This document shows, piece after piece, positions 1 through 8,671 of a stretch of DNA of 27,984 bases (the first letter of the stretch is position 1; every line of letters starts with the position of its first letter). This DNA comes from Novosphingobium sp. GTDB taxonomy: Bacteria > Pseudomonadota > Alphaproteobacteria > Sphingomonadales > Sphingomonadaceae. Under the pieces are notes generated by a model. The model was not told the origin of the DNA. It was given only the letters and a program-made list of their open reading frames with translations, and made no database searches. Both the position numbers and the translations under genes were made by a program. Where the stretch lies: contig VFKS01000354.1 of assembly GCA_009885425.1 (NCBI GenBank), forward strand, positions 1-27,984. Reading direction: 5' to 3'.

Positions 1-2061
1 GCTGCCTGCGGGAAACAAGTTTCAGCGCCGCCCACCACCGGCGTCACCGACGAGCTGATCGCCAAGGGGCCGGGCGCCGAATGGGTTACCTATGGCGGGG
101 ATCGGGCCGAGCAACGGTTCTCTCCGCTCAATCAGATCAGTGATAGCAACGCATCGCAACTGGGCCTGGCCTGGTCCGCCGATCTCGATACCGCGCGCGG
201 GCAGGAAGCCACCCCGCTGATGCACGATGGCGTGCTTTACATCACCACCGCATGGTCGATGGTCAAAGCCTATGACGCCAAGACCGGGGCGCTGAAATGG
301 GCCTATGATCCTCAGGTTCCGCGTGAAAAGCTGGTCGATGTGTGCTGCGATGCGGTCAACCGTGGCGTCGCGCTCTATGGCGATAAGGTCTATGTCGGCA
401 CGCTCGATGGGCGGCTGATCGCACTGGAGCAGAAGACCGGCAAGGTCGTCTGGGACAAGCTGACTATTCCCAAGGATTCGCACATGGCGATCACTGGCGC
501 GCCGCGAATCGTCAAGGGTCGCGTGCTGATCGGTTCGGCCGGGTCGGAATACTTCACCCGCGGCTATCTGGCAGCGTTTGACGCGCAGAGCGGGGATGAG
601 CTGTGGAAGTTCTATACCGTGCCTGGCGATCCATCGAAGCCGCAAGAAGGCAAGCACCTCGATGCGGCGGTCAAGACCTGGTCGGGCGAATTCTGGAAGC
701 TGGGCGGCGGCGGCACGGTGTGGGATTCGATCACTTATGATCCGGTCACCGACCTCGTTTATTTCGGCACCGCCAATGCCGAGCCGTGGAACCCGGCCTA
801 TCGCAACACCGATGGCGCGGGCGACAGCCTCTACACCGCCTCGATCGTCGCGGTGAAGCCCGATACCGGCGAATATGTCTGGCACTTCCAGGAAACCCCC
901 GAAGACCGCTGGGACTTTGATTCCAACCAGCAGATCACCGTCGCCGATCTCGATATCGGCGGGCAAAAACGCCACGTGATCATGCACGCGCCCAAGAACG
1001 GGTTCTTCTATGTGCTGGATGCCAAAACTGGCGAGTTCATCTCGGGCAAGCCGTTTGTTGACGGGATCAACTGGGCCAAGGGGCTCGATCCCAAAACTGG
1101 CAAGCCTGACGTCAATCCAGAGGCGAAGTACGAGCTGACCGGCAAGCCGTTCCTGGGCTTCCCCGGCGCGGTTGGAGCGCACAGCTGGTCACCGATGAGC
1201 TATAGCCCGACCACCGGGCTGGTTTATATCCCGACCAACAACACCCCGCAGGTCTATGCCCACGATCCCGATTGGAAGCCCGGCACTACCGGTTTCCAGC
1301 TGGGGATCGACGCCACCCCCGGCAACATCCCGGCTGACAAAGCGATCCGCGCCGCGACCAAGGCCGCGATGACCGGGGCGCTGATCGCTTTCGATCCGGT
1401 TGCAGGCAAAGTTAAGTGGAAGGTTCCGTTGGAGACCCCAACCAACGGCGGCACGCTGGCAACAGCCGGCAACCTGGTGTTCCAGGGCACTGCACTTGGC
1501 GAGTTCCGGGCCTATGCCGCCGACACTGGCAAGCAGCTCTGGTCATTCCCGGCGCAAAGCGGGATTCTGGCCGCGCCGATGACCTACATGATCGACGGCG
1601 AACAGTATGTCGCGGTGTTGGTCGGCTGGGGCGGCGTTTGGGATGTATCAGCGGGCAAGCTTGCGACAAGCAAGATCACCCCTAACATCAGCCGGCTGAT
1701 GGTGTTCAAACTGGGCGCCAAGGGCCAGTTGGCGGCCATGCCTGTCAGCGCCGAGCGCCTACTCGATCCACCACCACTGACCGGAACTCCCGCCCAGTTC
1801 GCGCTTGGCGCCAAGCTATATACCAACAGCTGCAGCGTCTGCCATGGCAACGCCGCCGTGGCGGGCGCGCTGAACCCCGACCTGCGCCACTCGGTCGCGC
1901 TCGGCAATCCCAAGCTGTGGCAGGAAATCGTCCACGATGGCTTGCTTAGCAAGAACGGGATGGTTGCGTGGAAGGGCCAGTTCAGCCCCGATCAGATCGA
2001 AGCGATCCGCCACTATGTGATCCAGCGCGCCAATGAGGACAAAGCGCTGGGCGATCATTGA
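1..2061 (+). CDS. PQQ-dependent quinohaemoprotein alcohol dehydrogenase, 5' partial
   Basis: Oxidises alcohols with PQQ and passes electrons through a fused c-type haem. The reading frame is open from base 1, so the ATG at 220 is internal. The first codons read A-A-C-G-K, which looks like the end of a lipobox, so probably only a signal peptide of about 20 residues is missing and the mature protein would be a periplasmic lipoprotein. Visible landmarks, numbered from base 1, are the vicinal Cys-Cys pair (residues 115-116), which in this family forms the disulfide near PQQ, W-D-F-D around 304-307 with the likely catalytic Asp305, and repeated propeller-blade motifs such as AxDxxTGxxxW. A C-terminal cytochrome c domain has CSVCH at 611-615 and a likely Met654 ligand in NGMVAW. 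The 686 residues fit type I/II quinohaemoprotein ADHs. No PQQ biosynthesis genes are in the window. Family is secure; the substrate is unknown. Confidence 0.93.
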   Translation, partial: AACGKQVSAPPTTGVTDELIAKGPGAEWVTYGGDRAEQRFSPLNQISDSNASQLGLAWSADLDTARGQEATPLMHDGVLYITTAWSMVKAYDAKTGALKWAYDPQVPREKLVDVCCDAVNRGVALYGDKVYVGTLDGRLIALEQKTGKVVWDKLTIPKDSHMAITGAPRIVKGRVLIGSAGSEYFTRGYLAAFDAQSGDELWKFYTVPGDPSKPQEGKHLDAAVKTWSGEFWKLGGGGTVWDSITYDPVTDLVYFGTANAEPWNPAYRNTDGAGDSLYTASIVAVKPDTGEYVWHFQETPEDRWDFDSNQQITVADLDIGGQKRHVIMHAPKNGFFYVLDAKTGEFISGKPFVDGINWAKGLDPKTGKPDVNPEAKYELTGKPFLGFPGAVGAHSWSPMSYSPTTGLVYIPTNNTPQVYAHDPDWKPGTTGFQLGIDATPGNIPADKAIRAATKAAMTGALIAFDPVAGKVKWKVPLETPTNGGTLATAGNLVFQGTALGEFRAYAADTGKQLWSFPAQSGILAAPMTYMIDGEQYVAVLVGWGGVWDVSAGKLATSKITPNISRLMVFKLGAKGQLAAMPVSAERLLDPPPLTGTPAQFALGAKLYTNSCSVCHGNAAVAGALNPDLRHSVALGNPKLWQEIVHDGLLSKNGMVAWKGQFSPDQIEAIRHYVIQRANEDKALGDH

Positions 2062-2072
2062 GCGCCAATCTG

Positions 2073-2100
2073 TGCGGCGGACGGGCTTCCGTTCGCCGCA
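2073..2100 (+). terminator. Hairpin after the PQQ dehydrogenase, possible terminator
   Basis: Eleven bases after the stop codon lies an inverted repeat. TGCGGCG (2073-2079) pairs with CGCCGCA (2094-2100), and the inner ACGG pairs with CCGT around a GCTT loop. Counting one G-U pair this is a 12-bp stem with a 4-base loop. No T-run follows, so it is not a canonical intrinsic terminator. It may instead protect the transcript 3' end or act with Rho. Confidence 0.45.
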
Positions 2101-2168
2101 AAGTTGCTGCATGACACCGCAGGACAGGATGCGCGAGGGTGCTAGCGCCCTGCCAGCGGGGGAGAATC

Positions 2169-3254
2169 ATGCAGCGTAAGTCAGGCCGGGTCGATTGGGA
2201 TAATCTGCCGCATGGCGGTGACCTGTTTGGCGAGTTGCAACTGGCCGATGGCACTCCCGCTCCGGCCAAGCGCGCGCCGCTGTTCCCAGGGCTTGCAATG
2301 TGCGGGGTTTCGGCGGCTGCGGCGGCCTGGCTTTCGGATCATTACGGTTTCCCGATTATCCTGCTTGGCCTGCTGGTCGGCCTCGCGCTGAATTTCGTCT
2401 CGCAGGACGAACGCACCCACGCCGGACTGGATTTCGCCTCGCGCACCTTCCTACGCTGGGGGATCGTGGTGCTGGGGCTGCAAGTGACCTTTATGCAGAT
2501 CGCGATGGTTGGGCTGGCGCCGTTTGCGGCGCTGGGCGTGGTCATGGTGGTGACGCTGCTGGCTGGCCTGGCCGGAGCGCGCTTGGCCGGGCAATCGCGT
2601 TTTGCCGGGATCCTGGCGGGCGGATCGACCGCGATCTGCGGGGCCAGCGCGGCGCTCGCGCTCTATGGCGTGATCGGCAAGGAGCGGCTCAGCCAGGCCC
2701 AGTTCGCGCTAACCCTCGTGGGCGTATCGCTGGCCAGCGCGCTGGCGATGACGGTCTATCCGATCCTCGCCATGCAACTGGGGCTCAGCGACGCGCAGGC
2801 CGGGTTCCTGATCGGCGCCTCGATCCACGATGTGGCGCAGGCCATCGGCGGCGGCTTTGCCTTTTCCGATCCAGCCGGAGCGCAGGCGACGATTGTCAAG
2901 CTGGCCCGGGTCGCACTGCTCGCGCCGCTAGTGGCGCTGACCAGTCTGGCGATCGGCCCTTCCGCCGAGGCCAAAGGCCAGCCGTTGTGGCGCCGGCTGG
3001 CGCTGCCGTGGTTTATCGTCGCTTTTCTTGGAATGGTCACGCTCAACAGCCTGATCACGATCCCGGCAGACTGGGCCAAAGGCGGGCTAACTCTGTCCAA
3101 AGGACTGCTGCTGCTGGCGGTGACCGCCACCGCAATGCGCAGCCGGATGGACCTGCTGCTCGAAGTGGGCTGGCGCGCGATCATTCCGGTCGCGACCGCC
3201 ACTTTGGCCAGCTTCGTCTGCGCGCTGACCTTTGCCTATCTGCTGCTCGATTAA
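2169..3254 (+). CDS. YeiH/UPF0324 family putative sulfate exporter
   Basis: Polytopic inner-membrane protein of the UPF0324 (YeiH/YadS) family, annotated in databases as putative sulfate exporters, though the substrate is seldom tested. About ten hydrophobic segments run from residue 40 to the C terminus. Two conserved family stretches are clear: GGSTAICGASA at 151-161 and GASIHDVAQ at 216-224. An ATG at 2139 is in frame, but the ATG at 2169 is preferred because GGGGGAGA sits 4-5 bases before it, giving 361 residues. The N terminus is hydrophilic for about 38 residues. The gene follows the alcohol dehydrogenase after 107 bases that include a stable hairpin, so separate transcription is possible. 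Its stop overlaps the stop of the converging DUF6356 gene by 4 bases. Confidence 0.85.
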   Translation: MQRKSGRVDWDNLPHGGDLFGELQLADGTPAPAKRAPLFPGLAMCGVSAAAAAWLSDHYGFPIILLGLLVGLALNFVSQDERTHAGLDFASRTFLRWGIVVLGLQVTFMQIAMVGLAPFAALGVVMVVTLLAGLAGARLAGQSRFAGILAGGSTAICGASAALALYGVIGKERLSQAQFALTLVGVSLASALAMTVYPILAMQLGLSDAQAGFLIGASIHDVAQAIGGGFAFSDPAGAQATIVKLARVALLAPLVALTSLAIGPSAEAKGQPLWRRLALPWFIVAFLGMVTLNSLITIPADWAKGGLTLSKGLLLLAVTATAMRSRMDLLLEVGWRAIIPVATATLASFVCALTFAYLLLD

Positions 3255-3496
3255 ATTACGAAATCGAGCACGGCTGGCATCACATTGCGGCGGCGGTTCG
3301 CAACCATCACAGTGTGCAGTTCGGAAATCTGCGCGCTGCCGGTGCGGACGAACAGGAACGGCAGCAGGCCATGGATCAGGCAGGCGAAGCCGCCCAGGAT
3401 CATCCGCAGGCCAAACCCGCTGGCCATCGCCAGATGCTCGCCATAGCTTTCGCCGACGCTGGCGGGGTGTTCGGTAAACAGCTTGACCGGATCCAT
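3251..3496 (-). CDS. DUF6356 family small membrane protein
   Basis: An 81-residue protein starting MDPVKLFTEHPASVGESYGE. That N-terminal pattern (LF.EHP..VGESY.EH) and the following hydrophobic stretch of about 25 residues match the small DUF6356 proteins common in sphingomonads. The function is unknown; one or two membrane segments can be seen. The open frame extends upstream to 3553, but the ATG at 3496 is chosen because AGGGAGAA precedes it by 6 bases and the family begins at this methionine. It is divergent from the Lrp gene and convergent with the YeiH gene, whose stop codon it overlaps (3251-3254). Confidence 0.75.
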   Translation of the reverse strand: MDPVKLFTEHPASVGESYGEHLAMASGFGLRMILGGFACLIHGLLPFLFVRTGSAQISELHTVMVANRRRNVMPAVLDFVI

Positions 3497-3568
3497 GCGG
3501 CATTCTCCCTGTGTTGCCGAAACAATACCTCGGCGCTCAGGCGATTGCATCATTTTTTTTCTGGAAAT

Positions 3569-3587
3569 TTACCGATTTGACGGTTAA
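3569..3587. promoter_or_regulatory. Imperfect inverted repeat upstream of the Lrp gene
   Basis: TTACCG (3569-3574) and CGGTTAA (3581-3587) form an imperfect palindrome ending 9 bases before the Lrp ATG, in an AT-rich patch that also has a run of eight T. It could be an autoregulatory site, since Lrp/AsnC proteins often bind their own promoters. The arms are short and one has an extra base, so this is weak. No Shine-Dalgarno sequence is visible before the ATG, which leaves room for a short-leader or leaderless transcript. Confidence 0.25.
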
Positions 3588-3596
3588 TCTATCCCA

Positions 3597-4076
3597 ATGA
3601 ATGACCCATTATTGCAACTGGATTCGATCGACTGGGCGATCCTCGGCGTCTTGCAGGCCGATGCTTCGCTGGCAGTGCATGAAATCGGCGAGCGGGTCGG
3701 CCTATCCAGCAATGCCTGCTGGCGGAGGATCAAGCGGCTGGAGGAAAGCGGGATCATTGCCCGCCGGGTTGCCCTGCTCGATCCTGACAAGCTGGGGCTG
3801 GCGACCACGGTGTTTGTCGCGATCAAGACCCAGCGCCACGATCCGGCCTGGCTTGCGGCGTTCAGCAGCAGCATCGCGGGCATTGCTGAAATCAGCGAGT
3901 GTCACCGAATGGCCGGAGATGTCGATTACCTGCTCAAGATCGTGGTCCGCGATATTGCCCACTATGACCGGATCTATCGCAAGCTGATCGCCGCGGTGCC
4001 CGATCTGGCCGATGTCAGTTCCAGCTTCTCAATGGAGAAACTGAAAGCGACGACCGCCTTGCCAAGACCGCTCTGA
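3597..4076 (+). CDS. Lrp/AsnC family transcriptional regulator
   Basis: A 159-residue DNA-binding regulator of normal length for the family. It has an N-terminal winged helix-turn-helix (about residues 8-60; LAVHEIGERVGLSSNACWRR is the helix-turn-helix core) followed by the RAM/AsnC ligand domain, including the GDVDYLLKIVV strand near 110-120. Members usually sense an amino acid or related metabolite and act as dimers or octamers. No amino-acid gene is adjacent. The closest divergent gene is the DUF6356 gene, 100 bases away. The start lacks an evident ribosome binding site, but the family N terminus begins a few residues before LDSIDWAIL, which supports ATG 3597. The stop directly abuts that of the converging esterase gene. 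Confidence 0.92.
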   Translation: MNDPLLQLDSIDWAILGVLQADASLAVHEIGERVGLSSNACWRRIKRLEESGIIARRVALLDPDKLGLATTVFVAIKTQRHDPAWLAAFSSSIAGIAEISECHRMAGDVDYLLKIVVRDIAHYDRIYRKLIAAVPDLADVSSSFSMEKLKATTALPRPL

Positions 4077-4988
4077 CTACTTGCGCAGCAGCCAAATGAA
4101 AATTTCAGGCAGGCGCCGGGCCCAGGCGTTTTCCTCGTGCTCAGCGCGAGGATAGACCTTGCTCTGCCAATCGCGCCCGCGCTTCCACGGCGAGCCAGTC
4201 AACCGCGCATCGACCGCCTGCTGATAGGGTGCATAGAAAGCGTCGAGGGTGGCCGTGCCATGATCGAGCCATAGCCGCCGGCCCTTGGCCTGGCCCAGCC
4301 GTTCGGCAAACCAGCGGTCCCACAGCGCGATCAGTTCAGGATCGCCCGAAGCCGCCAGTTTGGTCGGATCGACCGCTGGCCAGTGCGAACTGACGCAGGC
4401 GGCGCGGCCATAGATATCGGGGCGGCTGATAAATGCATAGCAGCTCATCAACCCACCCATCGATGAACCTGCAATCGCGGTGTGGCGCGGGCCCGGCTTG
4501 GTCCGATAGCTGCTATCGATCCGCTGCTTGAGCGGCCCGGTCAGCCAGACGAGGTAGAGGTCCGACACGATCGGCCCGCCCGTCATCTGGTCCATCAGAC
4601 CGCGCAGCCGGGGGCTGGCAGCCTGATAAATGTCCTTGGGCAGATACTGGCGATAGCGATCACGGCCCGGCGCCCAGATCCCGACGATGATATGCGGTTC
4701 AACCTGGCCGCTAGCGGTCGCCGCCAGCATCGCCTGATCCGCCGCCCAGATCTTGTTGAAGTTCGATTTCTCCAGATCGAACAGGTTGTGGCCATCGTGC
4801 ATGTAGAGCACCGGATAGCGCCGCTTGGCCGTGTCATAGCCTGGCGGCAGCCAGATCGTCAGCCGCTGATCGGGCAGGCCCGCAGCGGCGATCGACTCAA
4901 TCTCAACGAAGCGGCCAGGATCAGGCGCGGCCAGCGCTGGTCCGGCGAGGACCAGCGCCAGCAACGCCAGCCACAGCCGCCCGATCAC
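4077..4988 (-). CDS. Secreted alpha/beta-hydrolase, Fes/esterase D-like
   Basis: A putative serine esterase of the enterochelin-esterase/esterase D type, 303 residues. A signal peptide (about 1-20, ending GPALA|AP) points to export. The nucleophile elbow is GSSMGG at 174-179 (Ser176), the likely catalytic His is H284 in AEHEENAW, and D242 or D249 may be the acid. VLYMHDGHN at 60-68 is a typical family strand. The start is GTG at 4988 and overlaps the GH97 stop (GTGA, 4985-4988), so the two are probably translationally coupled. As the last gene of the glucan operon it may remove acyl groups from the sugar substrate, but siderophore or other ester hydrolysis cannot be excluded by motif alone. 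Confidence 0.85.
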   Translation of the reverse strand: MIGRLWLALLALVLAGPALAAPDPGRFVEIESIAAAGLPDQRLTIWLPPGYDTAKRRYPVLYMHDGHNLFDLEKSNFNKIWAADQAMLAATASGQVEPHIIVGIWAPGRDRYRQYLPKDIYQAASPRLRGLMDQMTGGPIVSDLYLVWLTGPLKQRIDSSYRTKPGPRHTAIAGSSMGGLMSCYAFISRPDIYGRAACVSSHWPAVDPTKLAASGDPELIALWDRWFAERLGQAKGRRLWLDHGTATLDAFYAPYQQAVDARLTGSPWKRGRDWQSKVYPRAEHEENAWARRLPEIFIWLLRK

Positions 4989-7021
4989 TTGACCAGCCGG
5001 AACCGCACCGCCGCGCCGCCGCCGGGTGCCAGCCGCAGGGTCATCTCACCCGTGCTGGTCACCGCGCGCTGCTCGATCACGATCGAGTGTCGTTTGGTGG
5101 TGCGGTAATCGGCATCTTCGCCATCGCGGTACACTTCGGCGACGTACTTCTTGCCGGGGGTCAGGAAATCGAGCTTGAAGCTGACCGTGCGGGCCTCTTC
5201 ATCGCCCACCGCGCCCAGGAACCAGTCCTCTGCCCCGCGCTGCTTGCGCACGATCGTGACATAGTCACCGATCTCTCCGTTCAGCACCCGCGTTTCCGAC
5301 CAGTCGGTCGGCACGTCACGGATGAACTTCATCGGCGCGGGGTACTTGGCATAGTTTTCGGGCGTATCGGCAACCATCTGGACCGGCGAATAGATCACCA
5401 CATAGAGCGCCAGCTGCTTGGCGATGGTTGAGAGGATATCGCTGTCGCGCTCACCTTTCAGGCTGAGAATGCCGGGGGTGAAGTCCATCGGCCCTTCGAG
5501 CATCCGGGTGAAGACCACATTGGCTTCGTGCTCGGGCGGGTTTTTGCCGCCCCAGGCATTGTATTCCATCCCGCGCATACCCTCGCGGGCGACCCAGTTC
5601 GGGTAAGTCCGGTGGAGACCGGTGCCCTTGACCGGTTCGTGGCTGTCGATCCCGATCTTGTAGCGCGCCGCGACCTGCACCACGCGCAGCTGGTGGTTCA
5701 CCATCCACTGGCCCTGGTGCCATTCGCGGTACTTTTTGCCGTCGGCGTCCTCGCGTTCCATCTGGCCCGCGTCAGTGACATAGCCGGTCTTGACCACCAT
5801 GTAGCCATGGTCGGCCGCAAACTTGAACGACTTGTCGAACTGCTTTTCATAGTGGCTGGCGGCGCCGCCGGTTTCGTGGTGCCCGATCAGGCGGACGCCC
5901 TTCTTCTTGGCATAGGCAACCAGCATTTTGACGTCGAAGTCCTCGGTCGGCTTGGCGAAATCCATATCGTGGCCGTTGCCGAACCAGTCGCCATCCCAGC
6001 CGACGTTCCAGCCTTCTACCAGCAGGTGCGGGATGCCGTTGGCGGCGGCAAAATCAATGTAGCGTTTGACGTTTTCATTGGTCGCACCGTGCTTGGGCCC
6101 GCGGGCCCAGCTCCATTCGCCCTTGATCATGTTCCACCACACCCCGGCGAACTTGCCCGGCTTGATGTAGCTGACATCGCCCAGCTTGTTGGGCTCGTTG
6201 AGGTTGAGCATCAGGTGGCTCATGTAGATCCCGGCGGCATCATCGGCGATGATCAGGGTGCGCCAGGGGCTGTTCCAGGCGCCGTGCTTGCGGACCTTGG
6301 CCTCACCCGCGCCGGGATGCAGCGCAGCGCGCAAGGTGTTGCCCTCGGTCCGGGCCACAGCCATTCCCGAATAGTCAACCAGCGCCGCTTCGTGCAGCGC
6401 CACGTGGGTGCCATCAGCCAGCTTGATCGTGATCGGCGTATCGGCATTGGCGACGGCCGAAAGCGCGGTCTTGTTGTAGAGATATTCTTCGCGGTTCCAC
6501 AGGAAGGCCGGCTTCCACCAGGCCGTGCCGTCGCTGGCAAAGGCGAACTCGGTCAGTTCCTCGGCAATGTTGGTGTGGCGCATATTGGGCTGGTCGGGGA
6601 ATTCGTAGCGGAACCCGACGCCATCATTGTAGATCCGGAAGGTGACCGAGAACACCCGAGCCATTGCCGTCGTTTCACGGAAATGGACCTTGAACTCGCG
6701 GTAATGGTTGCGGATCGTGGTCCATTCGCCCCACGGCTGGGTCCAGGTCTCGTCAAAATCGCGGAGTTCTTGCCCGGTCACTTCAATCCGCCGATCGAGC
6801 TTGACCACATCGGTAAACAGGAAACCGAGCTTTGATGGTGCCAGGATCGCTGTGCCCTTGCGGCTGACCGCATAGGCCGCACGGCCATCGCCATCGATCG
6901 TCACAGCCACGCTGACCGTGCCATCGGGCGAGCTGGCCATCACAGGCGCAGCGCTCTGGGCCAAGGCCGGGGCGGCCAGCGTCAGCGCCGCCAGGGCGCC
7001 CATCAACCGGATCAACCGCAT
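4985..7021 (-). CDS. GH97 family alpha-glucosidase (SusB-like)
   Basis: Exported glycoside hydrolase family 97 enzyme, 678 residues, close to the usual length. It has a signal peptide at about 1-21, an N-terminal beta-sandwich, a TIM barrel from about 290 and a C-terminal beta domain. Motifs matching Bacteroides SusB are HHET with E383, HEPVKGTG with E462, and RGMEYNAWGG with E486. The glutamates at the E439/E508 positions of SusB suggest the inverting alpha-glucosidase subtype rather than the retaining alpha-galactosidase subtype, which has Asp at the nucleophile position. It likely releases glucose from malto-oligosaccharides in the periplasm. The ATG at 7021 shares one base with the stop of the upstream GH13 gene (TGATG), and its own stop overlaps the esterase start. 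Confidence 0.94.
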   Translation of the reverse strand: MRLIRLMGALAALTLAAPALAQSAAPVMASSPDGTVSVAVTIDGDGRAAYAVSRKGTAILAPSKLGFLFTDVVKLDRRIEVTGQELRDFDETWTQPWGEWTTIRNHYREFKVHFRETTAMARVFSVTFRIYNDGVGFRYEFPDQPNMRHTNIAEELTEFAFASDGTAWWKPAFLWNREEYLYNKTALSAVANADTPITIKLADGTHVALHEAALVDYSGMAVARTEGNTLRAALHPGAGEAKVRKHGAWNSPWRTLIIADDAAGIYMSHLMLNLNEPNKLGDVSYIKPGKFAGVWWNMIKGEWSWARGPKHGATNENVKRYIDFAAANGIPHLLVEGWNVGWDGDWFGNGHDMDFAKPTEDFDVKMLVAYAKKKGVRLIGHHETGGAASHYEKQFDKSFKFAADHGYMVVKTGYVTDAGQMEREDADGKKYREWHQGQWMVNHQLRVVQVAARYKIGIDSHEPVKGTGLHRTYPNWVAREGMRGMEYNAWGGKNPPEHEANVVFTRMLEGPMDFTPGILSLKGERDSDILSTIAKQLALYVVIYSPVQMVADTPENYAKYPAPMKFIRDVPTDWSETRVLNGEIGDYVTIVRKQRGAEDWFLGAVGDEEARTVSFKLDFLTPGKKYVAEVYRDGEDADYRTTKRHSIVIEQRAVTSTGEMTLRLAPGGGAAVRFRLVK

Positions 7022-8655
7022 CAGTCCTTCTCCTCAATCAGCAAAGCACCATAGGGCGGAAGGGTTCCGATCCCGGCGCCGTTTACCGCTGCCAGAACCG
7101 TTCCGTTGCGGCCGGCGCACAGCGGCCAGGCGGCGGCGTTTTCCGACAGGTTCAGCAGCGCCAGCACCGCGCCTCGATCGCTTTTGCGGCGTAGCGCCAG
7201 CACGGCATGATCGGCCTGAAGCACTTCGGCGCTGCCATGGCGCAGGGCCGGGTGATCGCGGCGCAGCTTCAGCAACAGCCGGGTCAGGTTGAGCAGCGAA
7301 GCGGGATCACTATCTTGGCGGTCGGCCGCGCGGGCCAGATTGTCTTCGCCCAGCGGGAGCCATGGCATACCCGCTGTGAAGGCGCCATGTTCATCCTGCG
7401 CTGCCCACGGCATCGGGGTGCGGGCGCCATCGCGCGACAAGGTCAGCGGCCAGTTGGCAATCGCTTCGGGATCCTGCAGTCGCTCATACGGGATCGCTAC
7501 CTGGGTCAGCCCCAGTTCTTCGCCCTGATAGAGGATCACGTTGCCGCGCAGCGCGCACAGCAGCAGCGCCTTCATGCGGGCAAAGGGTTCAAGTTGATCA
7601 GGCGCACACCAACGTGACAGCGCGCGCGGGGCATCGTGGTTTTCAAATGCCCAGCTGGGCCAGCCGGTGCCTGCGGTTTGCGGCCAGTTGTCCAGCGCCG
7701 CGGCGACCAGCGCTGGGGTCAAGGCTTCGGCATACAGGAAATCGAACCCGTAGGCGCTGTTGAGCCGGCCATCACCGGCGGTAAAGCTGTGCATTTCGCA
7801 CAGTGCCTGCCGCCCGCCGACCTCGGCCATGGTGAACACCGCGCCATAGCTATCGCACAGCGACTGGATCCGTTCGATGAACCCGACAATGTCCGGGTGC
7901 GACTGATTGTAACGATGCTGCTGAAAGTCGAACGGCCGAGTCCGCAATTTGCCATCATCGGGCGCTGGCGGATTATCGGTCAGAGCCGGATCGTGCATCG
8001 CAAAGTTTAGCGCATCAAGCCGGAAGCCATCGACCCCGCGCTCAAGCCAGAACCGCGCCGCGCCCAGCAGCGCATCTTGAACGGCCGGGACATGGCAGTT
8101 GAGCTGTGGCTGTTCGGGCAGAAAGTTGTGCAGATAGTACTGCCCGCGCCGCGCGTCCCAGGTCCAGGCCGGGCCGCCAAACACCGATTGCCAGTTGCTG
8201 GGCGGCGAACCATCGGACTTGGGATCAGCCCAGACATACCAATCGGCCTGATCGCCATGGCGTGACTGGCGGCTGGAAGCAAACCACGCATGCTCATCAG
8301 AAGTATGGGCATAAACCTGATCGATCAGCACCTTGAGGCCGAGGCCGTGGGCGCGGGCGATCAACGCATCAAAATCGGCCAAGGTGCCGAAGATCGGATC
8401 GACTCCGCAGTAATCGGCCACATCATAGCCGAAGTCTTTCATCGGCGATGTGAAGAACGGCGATATCCAGATCGCATCAACCCCCAGCGCGGCAATGTAG
8501 TCGAGCCGCGCAGTCACCCCCGGCAGATCGCCGATGCCATCGCCATTGGCATCCATGAAACTGCGCGGATAGACCTGATAGATCGCCGCTCCGCGCCACC
8601 ACGGCAGAGCGGCGGCGTGTGGATCGGCGGCTTCGATGCGAGACAGACGGTTCAT
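7021..8655 (-). CDS. GH13 alpha-glucosidase, cytoplasmic
   Basis: Family GH13 enzyme (oligo-1,6-/alpha-glucosidase group), 544 residues, with no signal peptide, so it likely acts in the cytoplasm on imported maltodextrins. The N terminus WWRGAAIYQVYPRSFMDANG is characteristic. The catalytic triad is D214 in GFRLDALN (nucleophile), E278 in TMAEVGG (acid/base) and D341 in FENHDAP. The IDQVYAHTSDEHAWF region resembles the GH13_23 subgroup rather than the more common VxNHTSD form. The frame stays open to a TTG at 8697, but ATG 8655 is chosen because the extra residues are unlike the family. No clear ribosome binding site precedes it. With this start it lies 16 bases after the amylase gene. Confidence 0.92.
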   Translation of the reverse strand: MNRLSRIEAADPHAAALPWWRGAAIYQVYPRSFMDANGDGIGDLPGVTARLDYIAALGVDAIWISPFFTSPMKDFGYDVADYCGVDPIFGTLADFDALIARAHGLGLKVLIDQVYAHTSDEHAWFASSRQSRHGDQADWYVWADPKSDGSPPSNWQSVFGGPAWTWDARRGQYYLHNFLPEQPQLNCHVPAVQDALLGAARFWLERGVDGFRLDALNFAMHDPALTDNPPAPDDGKLRTRPFDFQQHRYNQSHPDIVGFIERIQSLCDSYGAVFTMAEVGGRQALCEMHSFTAGDGRLNSAYGFDFLYAEALTPALVAAALDNWPQTAGTGWPSWAFENHDAPRALSRWCAPDQLEPFARMKALLLCALRGNVILYQGEELGLTQVAIPYERLQDPEAIANWPLTLSRDGARTPMPWAAQDEHGAFTAGMPWLPLGEDNLARAADRQDSDPASLLNLTRLLLKLRRDHPALRHGSAEVLQADHAVLALRRKSDRGAVLALLNLSENAAAWPLCAGRNGTVLAAVNGAGIGTLPPYGALLIEEKD

Positions 8656-8671
8656 GGGTAAGCGCTGAGGC

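Noticed and set aside
22..1182. 386-codon minus-strand open frame opposite the PQQ dehydrogenase
   Set aside because: Antisense shadow without family motifs; the plus-strand gene is certain.
3597..4076. The Lrp/AsnC protein as regulator of HPPD via the palindrome at 19451-19472
   Set aside because: The genes are 15 kb apart and the small repeat near lrp does not resemble the HPPD palindrome, so there is no sequence support.
5528..6835. 435-codon plus-strand open frame opposite the GH97 gene
   Set aside because: It lies wholly antisense to a gene with clear catalytic motifs, has no recognisable domain and reflects the high-GC third-position bias.
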